A stretch of DNA of 64,000 nucleotides from an uncultured Acidobacteriota bacterium (GTDB lineage Bacteria; Acidobacteriota; Blastocatellia; RBC074). The DNA lies in contig CADECP010000030.1 in the NCBI GenBank assembly GCA_902825875.1, positions 1 through 64,000 of the forward strand. Direction: 5' to 3'. Each line of letters starts with the position of its first letter. The stretch's first letter is position 1. The notes under the pieces were generated by a model. The model saw only the letters and a program-made list of their open reading frames with translations. It was not told the DNA's origin and did no database searches. Position numbers and translations under genes: made by a program. Of the stretch, positions 21,081-30,620 are shown piece after piece.

Positions 21081-22170
21081 ACTGGCACGATTGCGCGTGT
21101 GTTTTCTGGCAGGCACGCTTGGGCAGGGCGGCGCGGAACGGCAGTTGTTTTACCTATTGAAAACGCTGCGCGAACAAGGCGCGACAGTTCAATTGCTGTC
21201 GCTGACGCGCGGCGAATTTTGGGAATCGCCAATTGCCGAACTCGGCGTGGACGTTCGCTGGGTTGGGCAGGCTCAATCTCGTTTGACGCGACTGGCCAGC
21301 ATCACCCGCGAAGTAAAAACATTCCGACCGGACATTTTGCAGAGCCAGCATTTTTACACCAACCTGTACGCGGTTGGCGCAGCTCGCTTGTTGAAAATTC
21401 GAGAAATCGGCGCGTTGCGTTGCGATGGAATCAGCGAAGTTGCCGAACACGGGCGCGCTCTGGGAACCCTGAGCTTACGTTGGCCGCGCGTGATTGCCGC
21501 CAATTCTCAGGCGGCGATTGATTACGCTGTGCAGGCCGGACGCTCGAAAACAAGTCTGTTCTTTTTGCCAAACGCGATTGATGCGACACAGTTTTTGACT
21601 CGCAACGGAAACGCTCAACCATCAAACGGCGTGGTGCGATTGCTGGCCGCCGGGCGATTGGAAGAGCAAAAACGCCTGGATCGGTTGATTCGCCTGTTGG
21701 CACAATTACGGCGACAAAGTCCCGTGCCTTTTCGAGTCGTAATTGCGGGTGACGGCCCGTTGCGTTCTCAACTGGAACGACAGACCGCAGAAGCCGGGCT
21801 TTCCGATCTGGTGGAATTTCGCGGCCTGGTGCGCGAAATGAAAACCGCATATCACGAAGCCGATATTTTTCTGCTGACTTCCGATTTCGAAGGCACGCCC
21901 AACGTCGTGCTGGAAGCAATGGCTTCGGGGCTGCCCGTTTTGGCAACCAACGTGGGTGGCGTGCCCGACGTTGTAGAACATGGAGTGACCGGATTTCTGG
22001 CGGCTCCGCAAGCGGAAACAGAATTGACTTCGCTGTTGCAACAATTGATCGAACAACCTCAACTGCGAGCGCGGTTGGGAAACGCCGCACGTGCCCGAAT
22101 CGAACAACGACATGCATTGCACCGCTTGCCCCGAATGCTGACGGATTTATATCGCCTGGCTTTGGCTTAA
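21073..22170 (+). CDS. GT4 glycosyltransferase
   Basis: A 365-residue retaining GT-B enzyme with the N-terminal loop GTLGQGGAERQLFYLLKTL, the central LLAAGRLEEQKRLDRLI, VVIAGDGPLRSQLE and the donor-binding block FEGTPNVVLEAMASGLPVLA followed by TNVGGVPDVV. Family members with this layout usually transfer sugars onto lipid-linked oligosaccharides at the cytoplasmic face. The start ATG lies within the 3' end of the preceding glycosyltransferase gene. Confidence 0.9.
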   Translation: MVELARLRVCFLAGTLGQGGAERQLFYLLKTLREQGATVQLLSLTRGEFWESPIAELGVDVRWVGQAQSRLTRLASITREVKTFRPDILQSQHFYTNLYAVGAARLLKIREIGALRCDGISEVAEHGRALGTLSLRWPRVIAANSQAAIDYAVQAGRSKTSLFFLPNAIDATQFLTRNGNAQPSNGVVRLLAAGRLEEQKRLDRLIRLLAQLRRQSPVPFRVVIAGDGPLRSQLERQTAEAGLSDLVEFRGLVREMKTAYHEADIFLLTSDFEGTPNVVLEAMASGLPVLATNVGGVPDVVEHGVTGFLAAPQAETELTSLLQQLIEQPQLRARLGNAARARIEQRHALHRLPRMLTDLYRLALA

Positions 22171-22184
22171 TCTACTTTGCAGTT

Positions 22185-23636
22185 ATGGCAATACCTGTTT
22201 TTCAACCTCAACTTTTCGCGCCGCGACAGAGAGCTTTTTCTTTGTCCCAACCGACGATTCAAATGTACGCCTGGATCATCGGGCATCTTTTGTTGGGGCT
22301 GATGATGGCCATCGAACCCATCAAACCGATTCTGGGAACCGCACATGCCGTCGTCACTCTGGCCGTTGGATTGTATTTCGCAGTGGGCAATCGGCACGAA
22401 CGTGTGGTGTATGTCGGCGCTTACATCGTCAGTTCCGAAGTGCTGTGGCGCATGACTCAGGCATATACGTTCTGGGAATACGGCAAATATGCTTTGTCGG
22501 CAGTGTTAGTGACGGCAATCATTCGCCATGGAATGTTTCGCGGCTCCATGTTGCCGTTGTTGTATTTTGCGCTGTTGCTGCCTTCCGCCATTTTCCCTTT
22601 GGCCAACGTTCCGTCGGATTCTCTGCGGATGTATCTGAGTTTCAATCTTTCCGGGCCATTCGCGCTGATGGCCAGCGTTTGGTTTCTGTCTCAAATTCGA
22701 CTGACGACGGATCAAATTTATCGAACGTTTTTGTCGCTCATCGCACCGGCAGTCACCATTGCGACGGTGGCGGCTTATGGATTGCTGACAGCCAGCGCAA
22801 TTCGATTCGGGCGCGAATCCAACGCTCTGGCCAGTGGAGGATACGGCCCCAATCAGGTTTCAGCGTTGTTGGGACTGAGCATTCTGTCTGCGTTTCTTTA
22901 CCTGTTGCTGCAAAAACGTGGCTGGAACGTCAAGGTGCTGCTTTTCCTGGTGATCGTGGGGCTGGCGGCGCAAAGCGCGTTGACGTTTTCGCGCACGGGT
23001 TTGTACAGCGCGGGATTGTCTTTGTTGGTGGCGCTGTTTTATCTGGCGCGCGATACCCAGGCACGTTTCAAACTGGTCTTGTTCGGGTTGAGCTTATTCC
23101 TGCTCGCCAACTATCTGGTTTTCCCGGTACTGGATGAATACACGGGTGGCGCGTTGGCCAACCGATTCCAAAACACCAGCCTGACCGGGCGCGAAACGAT
23201 CTTGCAATCCGATTTATTGATTTGGTCGCAAAATCCTGTGTTCGGCGTCGGGCCGGGAATGAGCACTTTCAGTCGCGGCACTTTTTACCGCGAAAGCGCC
23301 TCTCACACGGAATTTTCACGGCTGTTGGCTGAACATGGTTTGTTCGGGTTGTTTGCCTTGATGGTGCTGATGTTTATGGGTTGGCAACATTGGAGGTTGA
23401 CGCGCACCGTTCAGGGTAAGGCGCTTTCGCTGGCCTGGCTGAGTTGGAGCGTGTTGTTCATGCTCTCCACCGGAATGCGGCTGGCGGCTCCGGCGTTCGT
23501 TTTTGCCCTGACGGCAATCATCATGTTGCCCGAACAAGCCTTTCAACCTGACCACTCGACAGATTCCGAAAAAACGGATTGGCCGGCTCCATCCGGCCAA
23601 CCCGCCTTCGATAAACGTTCCTGGTCGGCAAGATAA
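22185..23636 (+). CDS. O-antigen polymerase/ligase-type membrane protein
   Basis: A 483-residue protein with about ten to twelve hydrophobic helices, beginning LLGLMMAIEPIKPILGTAHA. The Wzy_C (O-antigen ligase) signature region shows SALTFSRTGLYSAG, then NRFQNTSLTGRETIL, NPVFGVGPGMSTF and the periplasmic histidine block SHTEFSRLLAEHGLFGL. It could join finished chains to a lipid or protein (WaaL role) or polymerise repeat units (Wzy role). With a Wzm/Wzt exporter present a ligase role fits better, but the families are not separable by eye. The C-terminus is hydrophilic and Pro/Ser-rich. Confidence 0.8.
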   Translation: MAIPVFQPQLFAPRQRAFSLSQPTIQMYAWIIGHLLLGLMMAIEPIKPILGTAHAVVTLAVGLYFAVGNRHERVVYVGAYIVSSEVLWRMTQAYTFWEYGKYALSAVLVTAIIRHGMFRGSMLPLLYFALLLPSAIFPLANVPSDSLRMYLSFNLSGPFALMASVWFLSQIRLTTDQIYRTFLSLIAPAVTIATVAAYGLLTASAIRFGRESNALASGGYGPNQVSALLGLSILSAFLYLLLQKRGWNVKVLLFLVIVGLAAQSALTFSRTGLYSAGLSLLVALFYLARDTQARFKLVLFGLSLFLLANYLVFPVLDEYTGGALANRFQNTSLTGRETILQSDLLIWSQNPVFGVGPGMSTFSRGTFYRESASHTEFSRLLAEHGLFGLFALMVLMFMGWQHWRLTRTVQGKALSLAWLSWSVLFMLSTGMRLAAPAFVFALTAIIMLPEQAFQPDHSTDSEKTDWPAPSGQPAFDKRSWSAR

Positions 23637-23671
23637 ATCGCGCTTCAAAGCTCTGCGTTAAAGCAATTTCG

Positions 23672-25084
23672 ATGGCTGGTTTGACAGAAACTATTTACCT
23701 GAACAGTCCCGTCCCTGTGCAGCAGATGATCGTCGGGATGTATGGTTGGTGGTGGTATCGCCGCCGGTTCAGTCGCAGCTTTCATCAATTGGTGGCGGAA
23801 TTCAAAACCCGCGAACGATGGTCAGCGGAACAGTTCGCCGATTATCAAACTGAACGACTCGGTCAATTAATGACGGCGGCTTGGCGTGCTCCGCATTATC
23901 ACCGCGTGTTTGAGCAAACCGGGCTGACGCCGGACACACCGCCGCGAATCGCGCTTTCCCAACTTCCGCTGCTGAGCAAACAAACCTTGCGAACTCAGGC
24001 GCGCGAACTGCTGACCGAATCGCCCGTGCCGCGTGGCGTCATCATTCAAAAATCCAGCGGCACAACCGGAACTCCGACCGAAATTTATTACACGCCGGAA
24101 ATGCATGCTTTTGAACTGGCCGTGCCCGAAGCCCGCAACTTGAATTGGGCGGGCGTCAATTACCGCGACCGCCGCGTCATGTTCGGCGCGCGCAAAGTCT
24201 GCCGATTCGATCAACCCAGTCCGCCGTTTTGGAGATTCAGCCCGGCGGAAGATTTGGCTTACGCTTCGATCTATCACCTGTCGCCGCAAAACCTGCCGAG
24301 TTATTTGGCGTTCCTGCGCGAATTCAAACCTTCGGTGGTCATGGGTTATCCGAATGCGCTGAACATTCTGGCGCAACATGCTTTGGCAACAGGCGATTTG
24401 CCCGCACCCGCCAAAGCGATTTTCACCACATCCGAAAACGTCACCGAACAACTCCGCGCCAATCTGGAAGCCGCCTGGCAATGTCGAATTTACGACCGTT
24501 ATGGCGCAGTCGAATGCTGCTTCTTCGCCTCGCAATGCGAACACGGTCGCTATCACGTCAGCCCGGAAGTCGGCTTGATCGAGATTCTGGACGAAGCCGG
24601 ACTTCCCTGCCCTCACGGCGTCATCGGCGAAGTCGTCGCCACCGGGCTGCAAAACACTTTGCAACCGTTGATTCGTTATCGCACGGGCGATGCCGCGCGT
24701 TGGGCGGTGAATCAATCTTGCCCGTGCGGTCGCCAAATGCCGATTCTGGAATCCATCGAAGGCCGCATCGAAGATTTGTGTTACACGCCGGATGGACGAC
24801 AGGTGCTGAGGTTCGACACCGTGTTCAAAGGCGTCAGCACGATTCGGGAAGCTCAGGTTGTGCAGGAAAGTTTGAACCGGTTCGTCATCAAACTGGTTCC
24901 GGCAGAAGGATTCAACGAAGAAGACCGCGCGCGATTGCGAGAAAACATGAAGCTCCACGTCGGCGAAGTGCAAACCGACATCGAACTGGTTGAAGCCATT
25001 CCGCGCCGTTCGTCGGGAAAATTTCAGGCCGTAGTCTGCAAACTGTCGCGCGAAGAAATTGAACAACTGAAATGTGTGGTTTAG
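23672..25084 (+). CDS. PaaK/CapK-like adenylate-forming ligase
   Basis: A 470-residue member of the phenylacetate-CoA ligase-like AMP-forming family. Visible motifs are the phosphate loop KSSGTTGTPTEIYYT (about residue 128), YGAVECCFFASQCEHG, PLIRYRTGD and a Cys-rich insertion CPCGRQMPILESIEGRIED near residue 345. CapK-type relatives sit in capsule loci and are thought to activate an acid for transfer to sugar. The next gene, an AsnB-type amidotransferase, starts 13 bases before this one ends, so the two products may act in sequence on a carboxylate. Substrate unknown. Confidence 0.8.
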   Translation: MAGLTETIYLNSPVPVQQMIVGMYGWWWYRRRFSRSFHQLVAEFKTRERWSAEQFADYQTERLGQLMTAAWRAPHYHRVFEQTGLTPDTPPRIALSQLPLLSKQTLRTQARELLTESPVPRGVIIQKSSGTTGTPTEIYYTPEMHAFELAVPEARNLNWAGVNYRDRRVMFGARKVCRFDQPSPPFWRFSPAEDLAYASIYHLSPQNLPSYLAFLREFKPSVVMGYPNALNILAQHALATGDLPAPAKAIFTTSENVTEQLRANLEAAWQCRIYDRYGAVECCFFASQCEHGRYHVSPEVGLIEILDEAGLPCPHGVIGEVVATGLQNTLQPLIRYRTGDAARWAVNQSCPCGRQMPILESIEGRIEDLCYTPDGRQVLRFDTVFKGVSTIREAQVVQESLNRFVIKLVPAEGFNEEDRARLRENMKLHVGEVQTDIELVEAIPRRSSGKFQAVVCKLSREEIEQLKCVV

Positions 25085-27000
25085 CCGGACGATTTCATCC
25101 TCAACAATTGCCGCCTGATTCGCATTGGCTGGCCGAAGCCAATCGGCGGTTGGCGCATCGCGGGCCGGACGGCGAAGGCGTCTTTGCCGACGAGCGTTGC
25201 GAACTGGCGCATCGGCGATTGGCGCTGCTTGATCTGTCCCCAACCGGCCATCAACCAATGAGCAACGCCGACGGCAGCATTTGGATCACTTACAACGGCG
25301 AGGTGTACAACCATCTCGAATTGCGCCGCGAACTGGAATCGCGCGGTTACAGGTTTCGCGGCACATCCGACACCGAAGTGTTGGTTTGCCTGTACCAGGA
25401 ATTTGGGGCGCAAATGGTCGAACGCTTGCGCGGCATGTTCGCCTTTGCCGTGTACGATCAACGTCGGCGGAGCCTGTTGCTGGCGCGCGACCGCTTCGGC
25501 ATCAAACCGCTGTATTACGCTGCGCTCGGCAATCAATTCGTTTTCGCCAGCGAGATCAAAGCGATTCTGGCGCTCGATGGATTTGCGCCGACGATGGATC
25601 GGCAGGCTTGTTTCGATTTTCTGGGTTTGAGTTACGTGCCCGAACCGATGACGGCTTTTTCGGAAATTCGCGCCTTGCCGCCCGGTCACACTTTGACGAT
25701 TGAAAACGGCCAGCCGAAATTGCGCGAATACTTTCGGCTGGAAGCTCACATCAACGAAACGGCGCAATTGCCCGAAATTGCGCGCCAAACTTCCGAATCG
25801 TTGCTGCGCGCAGTCGCCGCCCAATCGGTCGCGGACGTTCCGGTAGCCGCATTGCTCAGCGGCGGCATTGATTCATCGCTGGTCGTCGCGGCGTATTGCC
25901 AAACCGCAGCCGAATCGCCAACCACGTTCAACGTCAGTTTCCCCGATCAAAGTTACGACGAAACGCCTGTGGCATTGGCGGTTTCGGAACAGTACGGCAC
26001 GCGGCATCAAACAATCACCTCTGCTGATTGGGAAGTCACGCCGGAACTCGTTCAACGTTTGCTGCTGCATTTCGATCAGCCGTTTGCCGATTCTAGTTTG
26101 ATTCCGACTTTTCGCGTTTCTCAGGCGATTCGGGAAAGCGGAATCATTTGCGCGCTGTCAGGCGATGGCGGCGACGAAGCCTTTGGCGGGTACGAAAGTT
26201 TTTGTCGCGCCAATCGTTTTGCGCGGCTGATGCAATTGCCCGGCTGGTCGCAAAACTTGCTGGCGCATGCTGCCGACGCGCTACGAAACCACACACAAGA
26301 TTTCGGTCGGCAAATCGCCAAAGCCGTCCGGTTGGCACAACTCGGCGCGCGCGACGGCGCGGTGATGCTGGCCGGAATGTCGAATTACCTGAGCGAAGAA
26401 CAAAAAATCGAATTGGCTTTGCCTGACGCTTTTGCCGCGTTGCAACCGGCGGCGCGGCACTTCGACGGTTATGAACCTGCCGGCATCAACGGCTTGGAAG
26501 ATTTGTCGCGCCGACTGACCGAAACGCATTTCACCGTCAATCTGACTTCGGACATGCTGCGCAAAGTGGACATGATGAGCATGCTGGCCAGCATAGAAGT
26601 CCGCGTGCCAATGCTGGACGAAGAAGTCGTCGCTGCCGGGTTGGCGTTGCCGCATCGGCTGAAAACCGACGGGCACACGGGCAAGCTGGTGCTGCGCGAC
26701 ATTGCGCGCGAATGGTTGCCGCCGGTCGTCACCAATCATCGCAAGATGGGTTTCCGCATTCCGCTGGATAGAATGGTGACACCGCAATTTCACGAATTGC
26801 TGGCGGATTTGCTGCTTGCGTCTTCCGCTCGCGTCGGAGCATTTCTCAATCGCGGCGTTGTCGAACAATGGCTGCGGCAATTCAAACAAGCGCAAACCAC
26901 GACTCACGGCGGCGCTGTCAGCCGCGAAGGGCTTTATCAACGAATCATCATTCTGCTCGCGCTGGAATTATGGATGCGCGAACATCATCTGAACTGGTAA
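25072..27000 (+). CDS. AsnB-type glutamine amidotransferase 2
   Basis: A 642-residue asparagine synthase-like protein. The Cys2 glutaminase start is MCGLAGRFHP, with HRRLALLDLSPTGHQPMS and NGEVYNHLELRREL; the synthetase PP-loop is LLSGGIDSSLVVAA near residue 265, followed by SGDGGDEAFGGYE. The length and GGYxxF/RVPMLDEEVV blocks fit the exosortase/EPS-associated subgroup of AsnB. It overlaps the CapK-like gene. Not identical to the other two copies in the locus, so a separate substrate is likely. An amidating role on a polymer acid is inferred from context. Confidence 0.85.
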   Translation: MCGLAGRFHPQQLPPDSHWLAEANRRLAHRGPDGEGVFADERCELAHRRLALLDLSPTGHQPMSNADGSIWITYNGEVYNHLELRRELESRGYRFRGTSDTEVLVCLYQEFGAQMVERLRGMFAFAVYDQRRRSLLLARDRFGIKPLYYAALGNQFVFASEIKAILALDGFAPTMDRQACFDFLGLSYVPEPMTAFSEIRALPPGHTLTIENGQPKLREYFRLEAHINETAQLPEIARQTSESLLRAVAAQSVADVPVAALLSGGIDSSLVVAAYCQTAAESPTTFNVSFPDQSYDETPVALAVSEQYGTRHQTITSADWEVTPELVQRLLLHFDQPFADSSLIPTFRVSQAIRESGIICALSGDGGDEAFGGYESFCRANRFARLMQLPGWSQNLLAHAADALRNHTQDFGRQIAKAVRLAQLGARDGAVMLAGMSNYLSEEQKIELALPDAFAALQPAARHFDGYEPAGINGLEDLSRRLTETHFTVNLTSDMLRKVDMMSMLASIEVRVPMLDEEVVAAGLALPHRLKTDGHTGKLVLRDIAREWLPPVVTNHRKMGFRIPLDRMVTPQFHELLADLLLASSARVGAFLNRGVVEQWLRQFKQAQTTTHGGAVSREGLYQRIIILLALELWMREHHLNW

Positions 27001-27007
27001 CAGTATT

Positions 27008-28042
27008 ATGCTCAACAGAACTCCGCGACTCTGTTTTATCGGGCCGCTGGTTGGACGCCATCCGGGGTACGTCACCACGCAAGGCGAAATTCTTTCGGAT
27101 CGGTTCACCGAAGCTGGCTACAAAACAATCGAAGCTTCTTCGCACCCGAATCGTTATGTTCGTCTGGCAGACATTGCGGCGACGATCATCAAACATCGCA
27201 AAGAAATTGACGTGCTGGTGTTGAACACTTACAGCGGGCCGAGTTTCGTTGTCGAAGATGTGGCCAGCCGTTTGGGGCGGTTGTTCGGCCATCGCATCAT
27301 CATGGTTTTGCGCGGCGGAGCGATGCCGGATTTTATGGCGCGCTTTCCGCGTTGGACGACACAGGTGCTCAGTCGTGCGGATGCGATCATTGCTCCGTCG
27401 GGGTATCTGGCCAAAGCGATTGCGCCTTATGGTTTTCAGGCGCGGGTAATTCCCAACGTGATTGAAATCTCGAATTATCCGTATCGCCGACGCGAACGAT
27501 TGCAGCCGAAACTGTTTTGGATGCGCGCATTTCACGACGCCTGGAATCCGTTGATGGCGATTCGCGTGTTGGCCAAACTGCGACAACATCGCCCGGACGC
27601 TACGCTGGTTATTGCCGGACAGGACAAAGGGCTGGAAAGCGAAAGCAAACGATTGACGGAAGAATTGGGCGTCAGCGACGCCGTGCGCTTTCCTGGCTTT
27701 TTGAACATGGAATCGAAAACGCGCGAAGGCGATGCCGCAGATATTTTCATCAGCACCAATCGCATAGACAACATGCCTGTTTCCGTCGTCGAAGCCTGCG
27801 CGATGGGTTTGCCGGTCGTGTCCACCGAAGTCGGCGGCATGGCTGATCTGATTACCAATGGCGAAAACGGATTGCTGGTTCCCGACAACGATGACGAACG
27901 AATGGTCGAAGCGATTTTGGCGTTGCTGGACGATCCGGAACTGGCCGAAAAACTTTCTGAACAAGGACGCGAACTGGCTGAGCGTTCTTCATGGATCCGC
28001 GTAAAACAACAACTGGACGAAGTCTTTTCCGAAATTCTTTGA
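27008..28042 (+). CDS. GT4 glycosyltransferase
   Basis: A 344-residue GT-B protein starting RLCFIGPLVGRHPGYVTTQG. The central part has ADAIIAPSGYLAKAIAPYG; the donor half has TLVIAGQDKGLESES, FPGFLNMESKTREGDAADIF and MPVSVVEACAMGLPVVSTEV followed by GGMADLI. It sits between two AsnB-type genes with 7 and 22 bases of spacing. The sugar is not known. Confidence 0.85.
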   Translation: MLNRTPRLCFIGPLVGRHPGYVTTQGEILSDRFTEAGYKTIEASSHPNRYVRLADIAATIIKHRKEIDVLVLNTYSGPSFVVEDVASRLGRLFGHRIIMVLRGGAMPDFMARFPRWTTQVLSRADAIIAPSGYLAKAIAPYGFQARVIPNVIEISNYPYRRRERLQPKLFWMRAFHDAWNPLMAIRVLAKLRQHRPDATLVIAGQDKGLESESKRLTEELGVSDAVRFPGFLNMESKTREGDAADIFISTNRIDNMPVSVVEACAMGLPVVSTEVGGMADLITNGENGLLVPDNDDERMVEAILALLDDPELAEKLSEQGRELAERSSWIRVKQQLDEVFSEIL

Positions 28043-28064
28043 TCGGAAACGAGGAACAATTTGA

Positions 28065-29957
28065 ATGTGTGGATTATGCGGAATTGCTTTTAACGACCGT
28101 TCTCATTTGCCGAACGAGCGGCAATTGACAGGCATGCGCGACAGCCTGGCGCATCGCGGGCCGGACGACGCCGGAAACTTCATTGCGCCCGGCATTGCGC
28201 TTGGTTCGCGGCGATTGGCGATCGTGGATTTGTCGCCGCGCGGTCACATGCCTATGGCCAGCGAAGACGGTCGTTATCACATTGCCTACAACGGCGAAGT
28301 CTACAACTACCGCGAACTGCGCCCGGCGCTGGAAGCCCGTGGCTTTCAGTTTCGCTCGAACACAGACACCGAGGTTCTGTTGAATCTGTATCGCGCGGAA
28401 GGGGCAGCGATGCTCGACAAACTGAACGGCATGTTCGCCATCGCCATTTGGGACGAGCAGGAAAAAAGCCTGTTCATTGCGCGCGACCGGTTGGGCGTCA
28501 AACCGTTGTATTACGCCGAACGCCCTGAAGGTTTGTATTTCGCTTCGGAAGAAAAAGCGTTGTTTACCGCCGGAGTTCCTGCGGAATTCGATCAAAGCTG
28601 CTGGGAAGAATTGCTTTGCTTTCGGTATGTCGCGGGCGAACGAACGCCGTTTACCGGCGTCAAACGATTGCTGCCCGGTCATTACCTGACGTGGAAAAAC
28701 GGTCAACTGGCAATCAAACGCTGGTGGAATCTGGCCGAACGCGCGATGGAGTTGCGCGAAAGTTTGCCGCCTGACCCGGTTGACTGGTTTCGCGCGACGT
28801 TCGACAGCGCCGTGAATCTGCGACGCATCAGCGATGTTCCGGTCGGCGTGTTGCTCAGCGGAGGTTTGGATTCGAGCAGTGTCGCCGCGTCACTGGCCTT
28901 GCAAGCTGGCGAAGGCATTTCGACTTTCACCGTGCGGTTTGACGAAGCCGCCTACGACGAAGGGCCGCTGGCGCAACAACTCGCTGCACAGTATCGGCTG
29001 GATTACCGCGAGCTTCGCGTCAAAGACGACGACCTGTTGTCGCGCATTGAACAGGCGTCGTGGTTCAACGACGAACCGCTGGCGCACGGCAACGACATTC
29101 ATCTGCTGGCGATTTCGGAATTCGCCAAACCGCGCGTCACCGTGCTGCTTTCCGGCGAAGGCGCAGACGAAACTCTGGGTGGATATGTTCGCTACAAACC
29201 GTTGCAACATCCGATGCTGCTGAACGCCGCGCGGCCTGTGCTGCCGGGCGTTTCGTCGGCGTTCAAACTGAGCGGACGGCTGGACAAGCTGGCGCGATTT
29301 TTGAAGTTGGGCGCGACGGATCGAATGGTCTTTTTCAATTCCTGTGATTTGTTGCCGCACGAACTGGACGTATTGGCCGAACCCGCTCGCCAGACATTTG
29401 AATACCGCGAAAGTGTTTTGGCTGAGGCGCAAAAACTTTACCCGAACGATTTCGTCCGGCAGGCGATGTACAACGATCAACACACGTTTTTGTGTTCTGT
29501 GCTCGACCGCAACGACCGCACGACGATGGGCGCTTCCATCGAATGCCGCGTGCCGTTTCTGGATTACCGCCTGGTCGAAGGCCTGGCGGCGTTGCCCAGC
29601 GAAAAGTTGCTGTCGAAACAGGAAAGCAAACACGTGCTGCGAAAAGCCGTCGAAGATCGTTTGCCCGCCGAAATCCGCTCGCATCGTAAATGGGGATTCG
29701 GCGTTCCCTGGAAAACATACTTCCGGCAGCAACCGGATTTTCACCAATTCATTCGCCAACTTCCCGATCACGAGGCGCTACGCAATGCGCCGTTTGTGCC
29801 TGAACGATTGCGCCAGACGGCAGAAGCTTTTTTGGAAGGCGACGACCGCCACGAACCGTTGGTCAGACAGTTGGTGATGATTGCGCTGTGGCGACAAAGT
29901 TATTTTGCCCGTTTGAACGCCAACCGGTTTCGCACCGCCCCGGCGGCGGCGGATTAA
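28065..29957 (+). CDS. AsnB-type glutamine amidotransferase 3
   Basis: A 630-residue asparagine synthase-like enzyme beginning MCGLCGIAFNDR (Cys2), with SRRLAIVDLSPRGHMPMA and NGEVYNYRELRPAL in the glutaminase half, PP-loop LLSGGLDSSSVAAS near residue 265, and SGEGADETLGGYVRY. RVPFLDYRLVEGLAALP matches the C-terminal AsnB block. A GAGGAACAA ribosome binding site precedes the ATG. This is the third such gene in 18 kb. Redundant asparagine synthesis is an unlikely reason, given that each copy sits inside the glycan gene run. Confidence 0.85.
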   Translation: MCGLCGIAFNDRSHLPNERQLTGMRDSLAHRGPDDAGNFIAPGIALGSRRLAIVDLSPRGHMPMASEDGRYHIAYNGEVYNYRELRPALEARGFQFRSNTDTEVLLNLYRAEGAAMLDKLNGMFAIAIWDEQEKSLFIARDRLGVKPLYYAERPEGLYFASEEKALFTAGVPAEFDQSCWEELLCFRYVAGERTPFTGVKRLLPGHYLTWKNGQLAIKRWWNLAERAMELRESLPPDPVDWFRATFDSAVNLRRISDVPVGVLLSGGLDSSSVAASLALQAGEGISTFTVRFDEAAYDEGPLAQQLAAQYRLDYRELRVKDDDLLSRIEQASWFNDEPLAHGNDIHLLAISEFAKPRVTVLLSGEGADETLGGYVRYKPLQHPMLLNAARPVLPGVSSAFKLSGRLDKLARFLKLGATDRMVFFNSCDLLPHELDVLAEPARQTFEYRESVLAEAQKLYPNDFVRQAMYNDQHTFLCSVLDRNDRTTMGASIECRVPFLDYRLVEGLAALPSEKLLSKQESKHVLRKAVEDRLPAEIRSHRKWGFGVPWKTYFRQQPDFHQFIRQLPDHEALRNAPFVPERLRQTAEAFLEGDDRHEPLVRQLVMIALWRQSYFARLNANRFRTAPAAAD

Positions 29958-29975
29958 CCGTTTAGAGAATCTACA

Positions 29976-30620
29976 ATGGCCAACGCTTCGCAAATAGAAA
30001 TTCGCCCGCTCAAGTCGGCAGATTTGGAATCCGCCGCGCGCGTGCATCTGGCGGCCTTTCCCGAAAGCGCGTTGACGGCGTTGGGACTGGAATCGGTTCG
30101 TCGGTATTACGACTGGCAACTGACCGGGCCGCACGATGCGTTGGCCATCGGCGCTTGGTGCGACGGCGAATTTGCGGGCTTCTGTTTTGGCGGCGTGTTT
30201 CGCGGAGCGATGTCCGGCTTTTTGCAGCGCAATCGCCTGTATCTGGCTTGGCGCGTGCTGACGCATCCGTGGTTGGCATTGAATCCGCTCTTTCGTAATC
30301 GTCTGGTCAGCGGATTGAACATTTATCGCCGGTTTCGCGGTTCGGCCAAAACGTCAACGACGACGAAGCCCGCCGCTCAACCGCGATTCGGAATTCTGGC
30401 CATCGCCGTCAATCCCAAATTTCAAGGCTTCGGCGTTGGAAAACAGTTGATGCAGGTTTCAGAAACCGCCGCCCGCGAACGCGGCTTTACGCTGATGCAA
30501 TTGAGCGTGAACACTGAAAATTTCCAGGCGATCAAGTTTTATGAATCTCTGGGATGGCAAAAATCGCTCGTTCAGGAAATCTGGAAAGGCGAAATGCTGA
30601 AGCCGTTGGCCGAACGTTAA
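29976..30620 (+). CDS. GNAT-family N-acetyltransferase
   Basis: A 214-residue protein with the acetyl-CoA binding motif ILAIAVNPKFQGFGVGKQLM (about residues 138-157), where the R/QxxGxG/A loop reads QGFGVG, and the C-terminal VNTENFQAIKFYESLGWQKS typical of the fold. An insertion of hydrophobic and basic residues (about 65-125) separates the two halves. In this locus it may acetylate an amino sugar. Its TAA stop overlaps the ATG of the next gene. Confidence 0.8.
   Translation: MANASQIEIRPLKSADLESAARVHLAAFPESALTALGLESVRRYYDWQLTGPHDALAIGAWCDGEFAGFCFGGVFRGAMSGFLQRNRLYLAWRVLTHPWLALNPLFRNRLVSGLNIYRRFRGSAKTSTTTKPAAQPRFGILAIAVNPKFQGFGVGKQLMQVSETAARERGFTLMQLSVNTENFQAIKFYESLGWQKSLVQEIWKGEMLKPLAER

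Noticed and set aside
11698-29957. AsnB copies as plain asparagine biosynthesis genes
   Set aside because: Three diverged copies embedded in a glycan locus are better explained as polymer-modifying amidotransferases, although activity is unproven.
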